A DNA stretch of 64,000 nt, from contig CAWGYT010000025.1 of assembly GCA_963826795.1 (NCBI GenBank), positions 1-64,000 of the forward strand, written 5' to 3'. The position numbers and the translations under genes are program-made. Positions 48,260 through 57,415 of the stretch are shown here, piece after piece. Source of the stretch: CAWGYT01 sp963826795. Lineage in GTDB: Bacteria > Planctomycetota > Planctomycetia > Pirellulales > Pirellulaceae. The notes under the pieces are model-generated. The model was not told where the DNA came from and did not search any database. It saw only the letters and a list, made by a program, of their open reading frames with translations. The first letter of the stretch is position 1. Every line of letters starts with the position of its first letter.

Positions 48260-49979
48260 GGCGAACAGCGGCTTTCCGATAAGTGCTCGACCAGGATCCG
48301 AAAGACTTCTTGAATCGACTCTTCACGTCGATGCAGCTGTTCGTGTTTCGCCTCAATCACAAACTCACTGCGGACCCCGCTCAGCCTGGCGCTCGAGACT
48401 GGAACCACCCCGTCCGACGGACCGCTGTGCCACATCGGAGTCCCGGTGCCAATGATCGAATGCAAGCTGACCCCGGCTCGATAGGGGAGGCAGTTCGTCG
48501 CTTCGAGCAACTCGCTTTGTGGATCCAATAATTCGATACTGGTTGGAAAACTTCGCTCAATTTCTTCCGAGAACACGCCGGGATTGTCCTGGATCAGTTG
48601 ATCGTGCGCGCGCGCGCTTCCGTCGGGAAGCGAACCAACCTCGAGCCGATTCGGCCGGCGCATTCGCGAGCCAACCGGGATCCGCGATGTGGCGTTCCGA
48701 TGAAGATCACGCGAGTGATGTCACGAGAGGGTTCGAAGTAAAACTCATTGGCCAGACGCGTGAGGGTCGCGCGATCGGCTTGGATTGTCGCGAGGGGCCG
48801 CTGAGCGGTGGCGCGCCAAAGCGTATCGCCGCTGGACGTCACCTGAAGTTTCGCAATCAGGCCACCCATGCTGTGGCCCAAGAGGACAATCTTCGAGAAG
48901 GCGGGATCGCGCCGTTGCGGGTCATAGAGCTCGCGAATTTGCCGCAGTTGTTGTCGGAGCGTCGCGGCACTCAAGAGAAACGCTTGCCCGGTTGGATATT
49001 GGAAACCCCACAGTTGGTAGTGGCGCAAGAGCTCCGGGTTGGCCCGCATCTCATTGGCCATGTCGACCCACGTAAGTGGATCGGAAAGCAGCCCGTGAAC
49101 AAAGATCAGCGGGATCTTGCCGGGCTGGTAGGGCTCCAGCATGAACAGGCCCTCGGAGCCCTCGGTTTGTCCCGGAGTCAGGAAATTGGTCAACCACATC
49201 CGACGATCGATGATCGACGAGTAGGCAAACGGCGCGGTAATGTCACGCGTGAGCGGAAACCCTTCCACCTTGGGGCCCGCGCCGCCAAGGCCGTTTCGTG
49301 CTTCGCGAAGCGGGTCGTAAAAGGCCAGCGTGAACGACGATGAAAACCCCGACCCGCCCGTGCGCTGCGGCTTGAGCACGACCGTTGCCGGAAAGGGTTG
49401 CGTTCGCCGCAAGAAATTGCGGGCGGCCGGTCGTTGGCGAAAAACGAGTAACGGGACACCCACTCCGAACTCGCGATACGCCTTCGTCAGCCGTTCGGTC
49501 GAGTAGTCGCCCACCGTCAGGAATCCATTGAAATCCTGCGGGCCCCAGACGAATCCATGGTATTCGATCGGCACCCGCCGCGGGCCGGCGGCGCCGATAA
49601 TCGTCAGACCGACGGTCGGATCGAGACGACCGTGCTGCGCGGCCTGCCCAATCAAGCTGGCCAGCGCCGAATGATAAAGTCCCGTGGCCCGTTCCGCGAT
49701 ATCAGGATCCGGATGTCGCAGCAGGCACCAGCTGCGAGCCGCCACGTCATAGTAAAGATCCACGCACGACGGGTCCGACTCGGCCTCGAGCGACACCGCG
49801 TGCGCGTAGCTTTGCTCGACAACATCGACCGACTCCGTGGGTGAATCCACCGGGCAGACAGGGAGCGGCGGATTCCATGAGGGCTTCTGGCAGTACTGAA
49901 GGCATCCGGATGTTGCGGCCAGGTACGCCGCGAACGCCAGCTGGATCGGCCAGCCTCGTCGCAAAGAGCGGCCACACAT
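48256..49979 (-). CDS. Alpha/beta hydrolase lipoprotein, one frameshift
   Basis: About 575 residues from ATG at 49979, chosen because MCGRSLRRGWPIQLAFAAYL and AATSGCLQY then form a lipoprotein signal with lipobox ATSGC; an in-frame start at 50082 is also possible. The N-terminal 300 residues are unassigned (YSTERLTKAYREFGVGVPLL). The hydrolase domain has IPLIFVHGLLSDPLTWVDMA (oxyanion HG) and KIVLLGHSMGGLIAKLQVTS (GHSMG nucleophile), then IFIGTPHRGSRLAREC. After a frame change near 48600 the end reads NPGVFSEEIERSFPTSIELL and SGPSDGVVPVSSARL (Asp region). It resembles PGAP1-like lipases. The substrate is unknown. Confidence 0.85.
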
Positions 49980-50687
49980 GGCAAGCGTGGGCGATCCCTT
50001 CGCGTCGCCATCGAGAATGATGACGCGGGTGACTTTGCCGAGTTTGATGGTGCTTGACCTGAGGAAGGTTGAGCAAACCATGCGTGTTCTCCCTCCCTGA
50101 AAATGTTGGATTGCGAGCCTCCCTCGCGCGACAAGCTGCCACCGTAAATTAACCTTACCACCTCGATTGCTCGTGACCGAGGAAATGCATCGATCCCATC
50201 CGCCCTGACGAAGGCCGACGCCGGTGATCGTCGCATAACCGATCAACTCGAGGCTTCTCGATGTCGCGGCGCCCGCAACCGTCGACGCGAATGACAGGCG
50301 TCCGTTCGACCAGGGAAGCGACGCCGACCTTGCTGGTTAAGAAACATCTCCGGCTAACTCGCGGGCGGCCGGGATGTACGTCGCTGCTGCCATGTGAATT
50401 CGGGTCATGAGATATGCCGGTTGAGGGGGCTACACCTGCCGTGTCACCGAATGACAATCCTCGCGACGGTCGAAGTCGATACTCTTGGAACAGGTTGCCG
50501 ACATCTCGGCCAGGAAGGTGGAGAAGCGGCAGCGACCCCGACGGTTTGGCCGGGCATGGCAGCTCGGCGGGCATGGCAGCTCGGCGGGCATGGCAGCTCG
50601 GCGGGAGCCTCGCCCTCCCATGACGGTTCTTGTTGGGTCGCCCCTGAGATTTTTGGATGCACATATGTTTATTAGAAAGGCACGAGC
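49980..50687. other. 708-bp spacer without a recognisable gene
   Basis: Divergent spacer between the hydrolase and the porin. Open frames on both strands lack family signatures. 50552-50630 is a short repeat, listed separately. Promoters of both neighbours are expected here. Confidence 0.5.
50552..50630. repeat. 17-bp tandem repeat plus hairpin
   Basis: Three copies of a 17-bp unit containing GGCATGGCAGCTCGGCGG are followed by GGGAGCCTCGCCCTCCC, which can form a hairpin. The unit reads through into the hairpin, so it appears to be one mobile or slipped element. Confidence 0.75.
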
Positions 50688-52073
50688 ATGGATGCCCGCC
50701 CTTTTCGCCTGGCGTTGGCTGTTTTCTGCTTCGCCGTCACGCCGGTGTTTTGCCAGGAGGCAGCGTTCGAAAGCGTCGTGACTTCCGAGCGTTCGCTCGA
50801 TGATCTCTACCGCGACTTGGACGCGCTCAGTCAGCAGGTTGAGCGGCTGCAGGCGGAACAGTCCGCGATGGCGGTTCCTTCGCCGGCCGCCGCTCCACCT
50901 GCCGCGAAGACCTTCCCTTCGGTCAAGCTGACGGGCTTCTTTCAGGCCGACACGGCCTGGTTCTCGCAGGACGCGCTGAATCAAATCACGCCCGCGGCGG
51001 GCGTGCCGATCGGCGATCTTCAGGACGGAGCCGACTTTCGCCGCGCACGACTGGCCGCGGTCGGGGATTTGACGAGCAATACCAGCTACATGTTGGAGAT
51101 GGATTTCGCGTTTCTCGGGCGGCCGAGTTTCATGGATGTCTGGGTCGATGTGAAGGACACCTTCGCTCCGGGAACCCTTCGAATTGGGCATTGGCGACAG
51201 CCGTTCTCGATGGACGCGCTGACCAGTGTCAAGGATTTGACGTTCTTTGAGCGCGCCCTGCCGTTCGCGTTTCTTCCGTTCCGTCAGATTGGCGCGGAGT
51301 TCTACGGTGAAAACTCGCGTTGGGACGGGACGTATGGGGTCTCGGTCTTCCGATTCCCGACCGATCCGTTCGGAGGCAATGTCGGCGACAACGGCGGCTA
51401 CGGAATGGCGACCCGCTGGACTTGGGTTCCTTGGGCATCGCGTGACGATTCCCGGCTGCTGCATCTTGGCGTAGGCTATACGTTCACGGATCCGAGCAGT
51501 GACGTCGTGCGTTTTCGAAATACGCCTGAAATCTTCGTCTCAGAAACGGGCGGGTCCGATATCTTGCCGCCAGGCGTTCTCCCGTTCATCACGTTCTTCG
51601 TGGACACCGGTCCCATTCCAACTCAGAACGTGAATCATTTCGGCGCGGAGTTGGCTGGAATTCTCGGCCCGTTGCACGTCCAATCCGAGGCGATGTTTGT
51701 CGACGTGCGGCAACTGGATGGCAGTTCCAATGCGTTCTGGGGTGCCTACGCGCAGGTGGGCTACTTCCTGACGGGCGAAGTGCGTCCCTACAACCACAAA
51801 GCGGGGGTTATGGGACGAGCCACTCCGTTTTGTCCGCTGACGGCGCGACGAGGTTGGGGGGCGTGGGAAATCGCAGGACGATGGTCTTACATTGACCTGA
51901 ACGACGGAGCGATTGCTGGAAATGCCCTGACGGATCTGACGGCCGGGCTGAACTGGTATCTGAACAAGAATCTCAAGTGGCAACTGATGTACATCAACGC
52001 CTCGCTGGACAACTTGCAGCTGGGCCGAAGCGAAGCGAACATCGCCGCCCTACGGGTGCAGGCCGATTTCTGA
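50688..52073 (+). CDS. Phosphate-selective porin O/P family protein
   Basis: 461 residues from ATG at 50688. A signal peptide (LALAVFCFAVTPVFCQ) is followed by a coiled-coil segment LDALSQQVERLQAEQSAMAV, as in many planctomycete porins. The barrel begins VKLTGFFQADTAWFSQDALN, then FRRARLAAVGDLTSNTSYML-EMDFAFLGRPSFMDVW and LRIGHWRQPFSMDALTSVKD, which are typical OprP/OprO strands. It ends RSEANIAALRVQADF, with a terminal Phe that suits outer-membrane assembly. It forms a channel for anions or small solutes; no pho-box-like site was recognised. The gene is intact. Confidence 0.9.
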   Translation: MDARPFRLALAVFCFAVTPVFCQEAAFESVVTSERSLDDLYRDLDALSQQVERLQAEQSAMAVPSPAAAPPAAKTFPSVKLTGFFQADTAWFSQDALNQITPAAGVPIGDLQDGADFRRARLAAVGDLTSNTSYMLEMDFAFLGRPSFMDVWVDVKDTFAPGTLRIGHWRQPFSMDALTSVKDLTFFERALPFAFLPFRQIGAEFYGENSRWDGTYGVSVFRFPTDPFGGNVGDNGGYGMATRWTWVPWASRDDSRLLHLGVGYTFTDPSSDVVRFRNTPEIFVSETGGSDILPPGVLPFITFFVDTGPIPTQNVNHFGAELAGILGPLHVQSEAMFVDVRQLDGSSNAFWGAYAQVGYFLTGEVRPYNHKAGVMGRATPFCPLTARRGWGAWEIAGRWSYIDLNDGAIAGNALTDLTAGLNWYLNKNLKWQLMYINASLDNLQLGRSEANIAALRVQADF

Positions 52074-52103
52074 TTGGCGTTGCATCCACACGGGAGGGCG
52101 ATG

Positions 52104-53627
52104 TCATGCAAAGGCTTGGCGGACCCGCTGGATCAAGCCGTTGTCGGGGTCGTCGGCTCCGCGCAGCTTGAACACGCTGGCGGCCAGGAATCGATTTCGC
52201 CATTGGGGCGAGATGTGATAGTAGTCTTCCAGCACGGCAGAGCTGAACTTGTAATCATGTGAGTCGTCGCCTTTCTGGAAGACCAATTGGCGAGCCACAC
52301 GGATTAACGTTTCTGGCGAGCCCCCATCTTGTAGATAGCCAAGCACCTCGCCTGCTGCCGCCTGGCGATCGTGGCTGATGTCATGAAACAGCTGGTCCAG
52401 GGCGTTCGGCCCTTCGGCGCGGGGTGCGGGTGCCAGCTGGTCGAGTTGTTGATCGCCGACGTCTCCGCGACTTTTCATCGCCTCACGGAACATCGGCAAG
52501 AAGGCCGCATTCTGCAGCAACAGTAGCCGACGCGTCCGATCGTCGCTGCTGGTGCCATAGGCGTATCGCATGGCATTGGTCGTCGTGGACGCGTGCAGGG
52601 CGACGATTCCGGGTTGTCGCATCAGCATTTCGCCCGCCGCGAGAAAGAGCGCGTCGTGGATTGACTGGGGGCTCACGCCCGCGTTCAGCGTTTCGACGAC
52701 TTGGCGACAGACGTTGTCGGGGCCATCGCTGCGTAGCGTGACGAGCAATCGCTCGGTCGCCGTCGCGTCCAGCTTTCCCTGCAACCAGTCGGGGCGAATC
52801 TGGTCGGCCAGCATCTGATTCTGCCGCCACGGGCGATCGGCCTCCAAGTCACTCTGGTGAGGATTGGGCTGTCCCTCGTGATTGAGCAATGCGTACGCCA
52901 GGGATCGCAAGATTGGCTCCGCGTAGCGCCAGCCGATGCACTGCAATGTGCGAAAGCCGTTGGCGACGAAGATGGCTTTGTGGCCGATGCTGCGAAAGTC
53001 ACGGGCTCCGTAATGAGCAAAGAGTTCGAAGAGACGGTTCGCGCCCTGCGACCGCGCCAAGGCCGTGACGGCCACATCCACGGCGGCTTCATCCCATTGT
53101 TCCATCGCGCGCCGAAATTCGGCCTCGGCCTTGGCCGCGTCCGGGACGGCCGCTTCGTCCACGGCCGCCATCGTCCAGTTACCCTCTTGAACATCGCGGG
53201 CCTGCGAACTCTTGAAGTTGTCCAGCGCCCAGAAAATCGGCAGCCAGCGATCCTCGTCGGGCGAGGACAGACTGGCGAGGTGAGCGGAATTGACGACCAA
53301 CACGGCGTGGAATTTGAATCCGACGGAAGGCCGCGGCTGCACATTGCGGACGCCGGCGAGTTGGAGCGCGGCGAGGACTTCGCGGTAACTGGTCCCGGAC
53401 TGGATGCGAGTGGCAATTTCCTCGATCAGGCGTTCTCGGGGCGTCTCTTCGATCAGTCTCACGAGCGGCTCGATCTCGGGTTGAAACCGCACCGTTTCGG
53501 GCGGCAGGGAGGCCTCGGCCGCCGAAACAGGCTGTAAGCCCTTCACCAACGGGGCAGACCCCAAAGCCATCAGTCCCCCGCCCGCAACCGCACCCTGTAG
53601 AAAGCGTCGACGCGTCGAAGCCGCCAT
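52104..53627 (-). CDS. Tat-exported protein of unknown function
   Basis: 507 residues from ATG at 53627 (MAASTRRRFLQGAVAGGGLM); the RRRFLQ twin-arginine motif decides this start over the one at 53648. The mature protein is almost entirely helical: LVRLIEETPRERLIEEIATR, SYREVLAALQLAGVRNVQPR, DVAVTALARSQGANRLFELF, HDALFLAAGEMLMRQPGIVA-LHASTTTNAMRYAY. It contains many His (VGFKFHAVLVVNSAHLASL, FAHYGARDFRSIGHKAIFVA), which may bind metal or haem. I recognise it only as a planctomycete-type conserved unknown. The Tat signal implies it is exported folded, often with a cofactor. Confidence 0.75.
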   Translation of the reverse strand: MAASTRRRFLQGAVAGGGLMALGSAPLVKGLQPVSAAEASLPPETVRFQPEIEPLVRLIEETPRERLIEEIATRIQSGTSYREVLAALQLAGVRNVQPRPSVGFKFHAVLVVNSAHLASLSSPDEDRWLPIFWALDNFKSSQARDVQEGNWTMAAVDEAAVPDAAKAEAEFRRAMEQWDEAAVDVAVTALARSQGANRLFELFAHYGARDFRSIGHKAIFVANGFRTLQCIGWRYAEPILRSLAYALLNHEGQPNPHQSDLEADRPWRQNQMLADQIRPDWLQGKLDATATERLLVTLRSDGPDNVCRQVVETLNAGVSPQSIHDALFLAAGEMLMRQPGIVALHASTTTNAMRYAYGTSSDDRTRRLLLLQNAAFLPMFREAMKSRGDVGDQQLDQLAPAPRAEGPNALDQLFHDISHDRQAAAGEVLGYLQDGGSPETLIRVARQLVFQKGDDSHDYKFSSAVLEDYYHISPQWRNRFLAASVFKLRGADDPDNGLIQRVRQAFA

Positions 53628-53985
53628 TTGAATCTCTCCTTCCCCCAAGAGTTGAGGCTGAGCGGATGCCTGCCGAGCTGCAGTCCACGCTCACCCCGCT
53701 CGGACTGCCACGTGGAATGCAAGCCAAAATCACTCACCGGCCAGGATCCGAGTATAACAGAGAACCATCAGACTCGTGTTGAGAAGACGAGTCAACGCAG
53801 AATTTCGGGCGCGCCGTGAACTTCTTCCTGCGGCCCAGGCCCTTCCCGTCTCTTTGCCGATTCAATGCCGGCTCGTTGATCTCGAAAGCCCCATGTCGAT
53901 AATGGAACTCGGCCGGCTCGTTGGCAGGCCCGTCGCCTGGGGCGAATCACTCAGATCCCCGATTTACACACTTGGGTGTCGAAAG

Positions 53986-54354
53986 ATGAAGTCAGCCAAA
54001 AACGTCGTGGGCAGCGACTTGCAGCCTTGCTCCCTCTCGCCACGGACAGGTTTCTACCGCGACGGATGTTGCAATACGGGGGCCAGCGACCAGGGGCTGC
54101 ATTTGGTCTGCGCCGAGATGACTCGGGAGTTTCTCGAATTCTCGCGGCGCCAGGGAAACGATTTGATCACGGCGAACCCAATGCATGACTTTCCGGGACT
54201 GAAGCCGGGAGATCGGTGGTGTCTTTGCGTCCAGCGCTGGCAGGAGGCGCTTTACGCCGGAGTTGCTCCGCCCGTCGTGCTCGGTGCAACGCACGTTTCG
54301 GCGCTCGAATTTGTCAGCCTTGAAGAGCTCTCGTCGCATGCCATTGACACCTGA
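53986..54354 (+). CDS. DUF2237 family protein
   Basis: 122 residues from ATG at 53986; the frame is open upstream but homology starts here. The body AKNVVGSDLQPCSLSPRTGF, YRDGCCNTGASDQGLHLVCA, GLKPGDRWCLCVQRWQEALY and APPVVLGATHVSALEFVSLE is the DUF2237 family, with the conserved Cys-Cys, Cys and WCLC positions, suggestive of metal binding. The function is unknown. Its last codons overlap the start of the flavoprotein gene at 54338, so the two are probably co-expressed. Confidence 0.9.
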   Translation: MKSAKNVVGSDLQPCSLSPRTGFYRDGCCNTGASDQGLHLVCAEMTREFLEFSRRQGNDLITANPMHDFPGLKPGDRWCLCVQRWQEALYAGVAPPVVLGATHVSALEFVSLEELSSHAIDT

Positions 54355-56149
54355 ACCGGGTTCCTCGAATCGTGCGCCGGCGTCAGAAATCAGCGCGAGC
54401 GACGAGGCGGGAACTCGACCCGAATCCACCTGGGACGTGATCGTCGTGGGCGCGGGAGCGGCGGGCTTCATGGCGGCCGAGCAGTGCGCACGTCGGGGAT
54501 GCCGCACGGTCTTGATCGAGAAGAATCGCAAGCCCGGAGTCAAGATTTTGATGTCCGGTGGCACGCGCTGCAATCTGACGCAAGCCACGGACGTCGCCGG
54601 GATCTTGCGCGAGTTTGGTGACCAGGGACGCTTTCTGCGGTCGGCGGTCCACGATTTCGGTCCCGACGACCTCGTCCGCTACTTCGCCGATGCCGGCGTG
54701 CCCACGAAGATCGAAGAAACGGGCAAGATCTTTCCCACCAGCGACCGGGCGCTGGATGTCCAGCGCGCACTCTGGCGGCAGGCGATGCAGGCCGGCGTTC
54801 AGCTCGTGCTGGGGCAGGGGGTGACGGCGCTGAGACACGATGACTCGAATTGGCGGGTTGAGACAACCGCGGGATTCTACCATGGCCGGCGGCTGATCCT
54901 GACAACCGGCGGTTGTTCGTATCCGGGGTGCGGAACCCGTGGAGATGCCTATGCGTGGCTGGAGCAGCTGGGCCACGCGATCGTCACGCCGCGACCCGCT
55001 CTCGTGCCGCTGACGATCGACGATGCCTGGCTGCGGGAGTTGAGCGGCATGACGTTGCCGGATGTCGTGATTCGCGTGGTGCCGACCGAGGCGCTTCGCG
55101 TGGGTAACGATCTGGCCGAATTGCTGGCCGTGGTGCGCCGACGGAGTCTGCAGGAGCGGCGAAGTTCGCTGCTGCTGACGCATTTCGGCCTGTCCGGTCC
55201 CGCGGCGATGGACGTATCGCGGCGAGTAACCCAGGCGGGCGACGTTTCCACCGTCCAGCTGGTTTGCGATTTTCTCCCCGACGTGACGCTCGAGATGCTC
55301 CAAGCGTCGCTGGCCCAATCCGCGGATCGGCAAGGCGGACAGACCGTGTTGCGATTCCTGGGCGAGCGGCTACCACAACGATTGGCCGTGCGCTTGGCTG
55401 AGCAGGCGGGACTCGACCCTCAGGGACGACTTGCGGAACTCAGCAAGTCTCATCGACGACAGCTGCTGCGTGAGATCAAGGCCCTGCCAGTGAAGGTGAC
55501 GGGATCGCGAGGTTTTGCGAAGGCGGAGGTCACCGCCGGCGGTGTTTCGCGAGCCGAGATCGACCCTCGCACGATGGCCAGTCGGCGGGTCTCGAACTTG
55601 TGGGTCGCCGGCGAGCTGCTGGATGTCGATGGACCGATTGGCGGCTACAACTTCCAAGCCGCTTTCAGCACGGGCCGACTCGCCGGCATCAGTGCCGCCA
55701 GCTCAGCACGCGGGCGGGGGGTTGAACGCCTGGCAAAGGGCGGGGCCCCCTCATCCGGCCTGCGGCCACCTTCTCCCGCGTTGGGGAGAAGGGACAGGCT
55801 CCCGAGTTGGGGAGAAGGCACGGGCTCCCGCGTTGGGGAGAAGGGACGAGCTGCCGCGTTGGGGAGAAGGGACGGGCTCCCGCGTTGGGGAGAAGGGACG
55901 GGCTCCCGCGTTGGGGAGAAGGGACAGGCTCCCGAGTTGGGGAGAAGGCACGGGCTCCCGCGTTGGGGAGAAGGGACGGGGGACATGCGTTGTCACCTCT
56001 CCCGAGTCTATCGAACCGAGATTGTGGCCGAGGCGGGATCTGACCTGCGGATCGCTTGGCCGCCACTGGTGGATCCTTCCCCGCGCGCGGAGTCGCCGGA
56101 AAATGAAACGATTTGGGGACCACGACGATTCCACCTTCGGAAATGGTGA
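54338..56149 (+). CDS. HI0933/YhiN-type FAD-dependent oxidoreductase with a repeat-derived tail
   Basis: 603 residues from ATG at 54338. DVIVVGAGAAGFMAAEQCAR is the FAD-binding Rossmann motif, VKILMSGGTRCNLTQATDVA the family signature (SGGTRCN), LILTTGGCSYPGCGTRGDAY and LLTHFGLSGPAAMDVSRRVT follow. RVSNLWVAGELLDVDGPIGG and YNFQAAFSTGRLAGISAA end the normal protein near residue 455 (about 55705). The remaining 140 residues are translation of repeat array 3 and of the antisense side of glgC. The family is of unknown substrate. The real stop has probably been lost through repeat expansion or an indel. Confidence 0.85.
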   Translation: MPLTPEPGSSNRAPASEISASDEAGTRPESTWDVIVVGAGAAGFMAAEQCARRGCRTVLIEKNRKPGVKILMSGGTRCNLTQATDVAGILREFGDQGRFLRSAVHDFGPDDLVRYFADAGVPTKIEETGKIFPTSDRALDVQRALWRQAMQAGVQLVLGQGVTALRHDDSNWRVETTAGFYHGRRLILTTGGCSYPGCGTRGDAYAWLEQLGHAIVTPRPALVPLTIDDAWLRELSGMTLPDVVIRVVPTEALRVGNDLAELLAVVRRRSLQERRSSLLLTHFGLSGPAAMDVSRRVTQAGDVSTVQLVCDFLPDVTLEMLQASLAQSADRQGGQTVLRFLGERLPQRLAVRLAEQAGLDPQGRLAELSKSHRRQLLREIKALPVKVTGSRGFAKAEVTAGGVSRAEIDPRTMASRRVSNLWVAGELLDVDGPIGGYNFQAAFSTGRLAGISAASSARGRGVERLAKGGAPSSGLRPPSPALGRRDRLPSWGEGTGSRVGEKGRAAALGRRDGLPRWGEGTGSRVGEKGQAPELGRRHGLPRWGEGTGDMRCHLSRVYRTEIVAEAGSDLRIAWPPLVDPSPRAESPENETIWGPRRFHLRKW

Positions 56150-57317
56150 ACCGCGACCGGTCAAGCGCCAGGTCGTGGCCGATCGTTTCGCCCGGTGGCA
56201 CCACGACGCCCTTGTCGACGATGCAATTCTGCAAACTTGCGTTCTCCCCGACCCGGACGTCGTCGAACAGGACGGAGCTGCCTACCGACGCTCCTTCCCG
56301 AACCCTCACGTTGCGGGACAGTATCGAATGGCGCACCACGCCGCCGGAAATCACGACGCCACCGGCCAACAGCACGTTGTCAATCTCGGCCGGAATTCCG
56401 TTGGGCCCGGTGATGCTCCGCGCCGGCGGAGACTGCCGTTCGGTCGTACGGATCGGCCAATCCTCCTGATAGAGATCCAGCGGGGGCTTGCGTTCCAGCA
56501 GGTCCATGTTCGCTTCGAAGTAGGCGTCGAGGGTGCCCACATCTCGCCAGTAAGTGTCGTTGGAAACCCGCCCTTCGGGACCGCCGAATCCGTAACCATA
56601 CACTTCGTGTGAATGAATCAGACGCGGCAGAATCTCCTTGCCGAAGTCATGTGAACTGTCGCGCCGACGGGCGTCGTCCGTGAGCACGTCGCACAGCAGT
56701 TTTTTCGAGAATACGTAGATCCCCATCGACGCCAGCGCGTGTTCCGGATCGCCCGGGACGGGACGCGGCACGGCGGGCTTTTCCTGAAATTCGATCACCC
56801 GGGACTGGGAATCGATTCCCATCACGCCGAAGGCCGAGGCATCCGCCAACGGAACCTTCATACAGGCCACTGTCACATCCGCGAGGTTGCGGAAATGGAA
56901 ATTCAGCATGGCCTCGTAGTCCATCCGGTAAATGTGGTCCCCTGAAAGGATCAGCACATTGTCGGCGGAACTGCGTTCGAGAAGATAGAGATTCTGATAC
57001 ACCGCGTCGGCCGTCCCGGCATACCACGAATCGCCTCGCCGCATTTGAGGCGGCACGGGCGTGATGTACTCGCCAATGCCGGGGTTGAAGATCGACCAGC
57101 CGTCCCGCAAATGCAACTGCAGCGAATGGGATTTGTACTGCGTCAGCACCAAGACCCGCTTCAAACCGGAATGCAGACAATTCGAAAGCGTGAAGTCGAT
57201 GATCCGATATTTGCCGCCAAACGGCACACTCGGTTTCGCTCGGTCTTCTGTTAAGGGAAACAGCCGCGAACCGACTCCCCCCGCCAAGACAATTCCCAGA
57301 GTCCGATCCATACTCAT
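55689..57317 (-). CDS. glgC: Glucose-1-phosphate adenylyltransferase with a repeat-derived tail
   Basis: 542 residues from ATG at 57317, against about 410-430 usual. TLGIVLAGGVGSRLFPLTED (nucleotide loop), RAKPSVPFGGKYRIIDFTLS, VLTQYKSHSLQLHLRDGWSI, SWYAGTADAVYQNLYLLERS, LSGDHIYRMDYEAMLNFHFR (catalytic Asp) and VIEFQEKPAVPRPVPG (substrate Lys) are all present. The C-terminal left-handed beta-helix ends near ISEGGIVVVPKSFHFP (about 56105). The remainder is translation of repeat array 3. GlgC makes ADP-glucose, the committed step to glycogen. It follows fbp by 98 bp on the same strand, and both act near hexose phosphates. Confidence 0.95.
   Translation of the reverse strand: MSMDRTLGIVLAGGVGSRLFPLTEDRAKPSVPFGGKYRIIDFTLSNCLHSGLKRVLVLTQYKSHSLQLHLRDGWSIFNPGIGEYITPVPPQMRRGDSWYAGTADAVYQNLYLLERSSADNVLILSGDHIYRMDYEAMLNFHFRNLADVTVACMKVPLADASAFGVMGIDSQSRVIEFQEKPAVPRPVPGDPEHALASMGIYVFSKKLLCDVLTDDARRRDSSHDFGKEILPRLIHSHEVYGYGFGGPEGRVSNDTYWRDVGTLDAYFEANMDLLERKPPLDLYQEDWPIRTTERQSPPARSITGPNGIPAEIDNVLLAGGVVISGGVVRHSILSRNVRVREGASVGSSVLFDDVRVGENASLQNCIVDKGVVVPPGETIGHDLALDRSRFTISEGGIVVVPKSFHFPATPRAGKDPPVAAKRSAGQIPPRPQSRFDRLGRGDNACPPSLLPNAGARAFSPTREPVPSPQRGSPSLLPNAGARPFSPTRQLVPSPQRGSPCLLPNSGACPFSPTREKVAAGRMRGPRPLPGVQPPARVLSWRH
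55738..55990. repeat. Palindromic repeat array 3 with 26-bp units
   Basis: About eight tandem copies of a 26-bp unit containing TTGGGGAGAAGGGACGGGCT, preceded by one copy of the long unit (CCCCTCATCCGGCCTGCGGC). No frame in the array contains a stop on either strand used by the neighbours, so both convergent genes read through it. Confidence 0.9.
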
Positions 57318-57415
57318 CTGCGAACCTATCCGTCCTTTCCAATACGGGCCCTGGTCAACCTCTCCGTCGAGTCGATCGGCACGAGCCCACGCGCGCTCGG
57401 CACCAACCACGGAAT

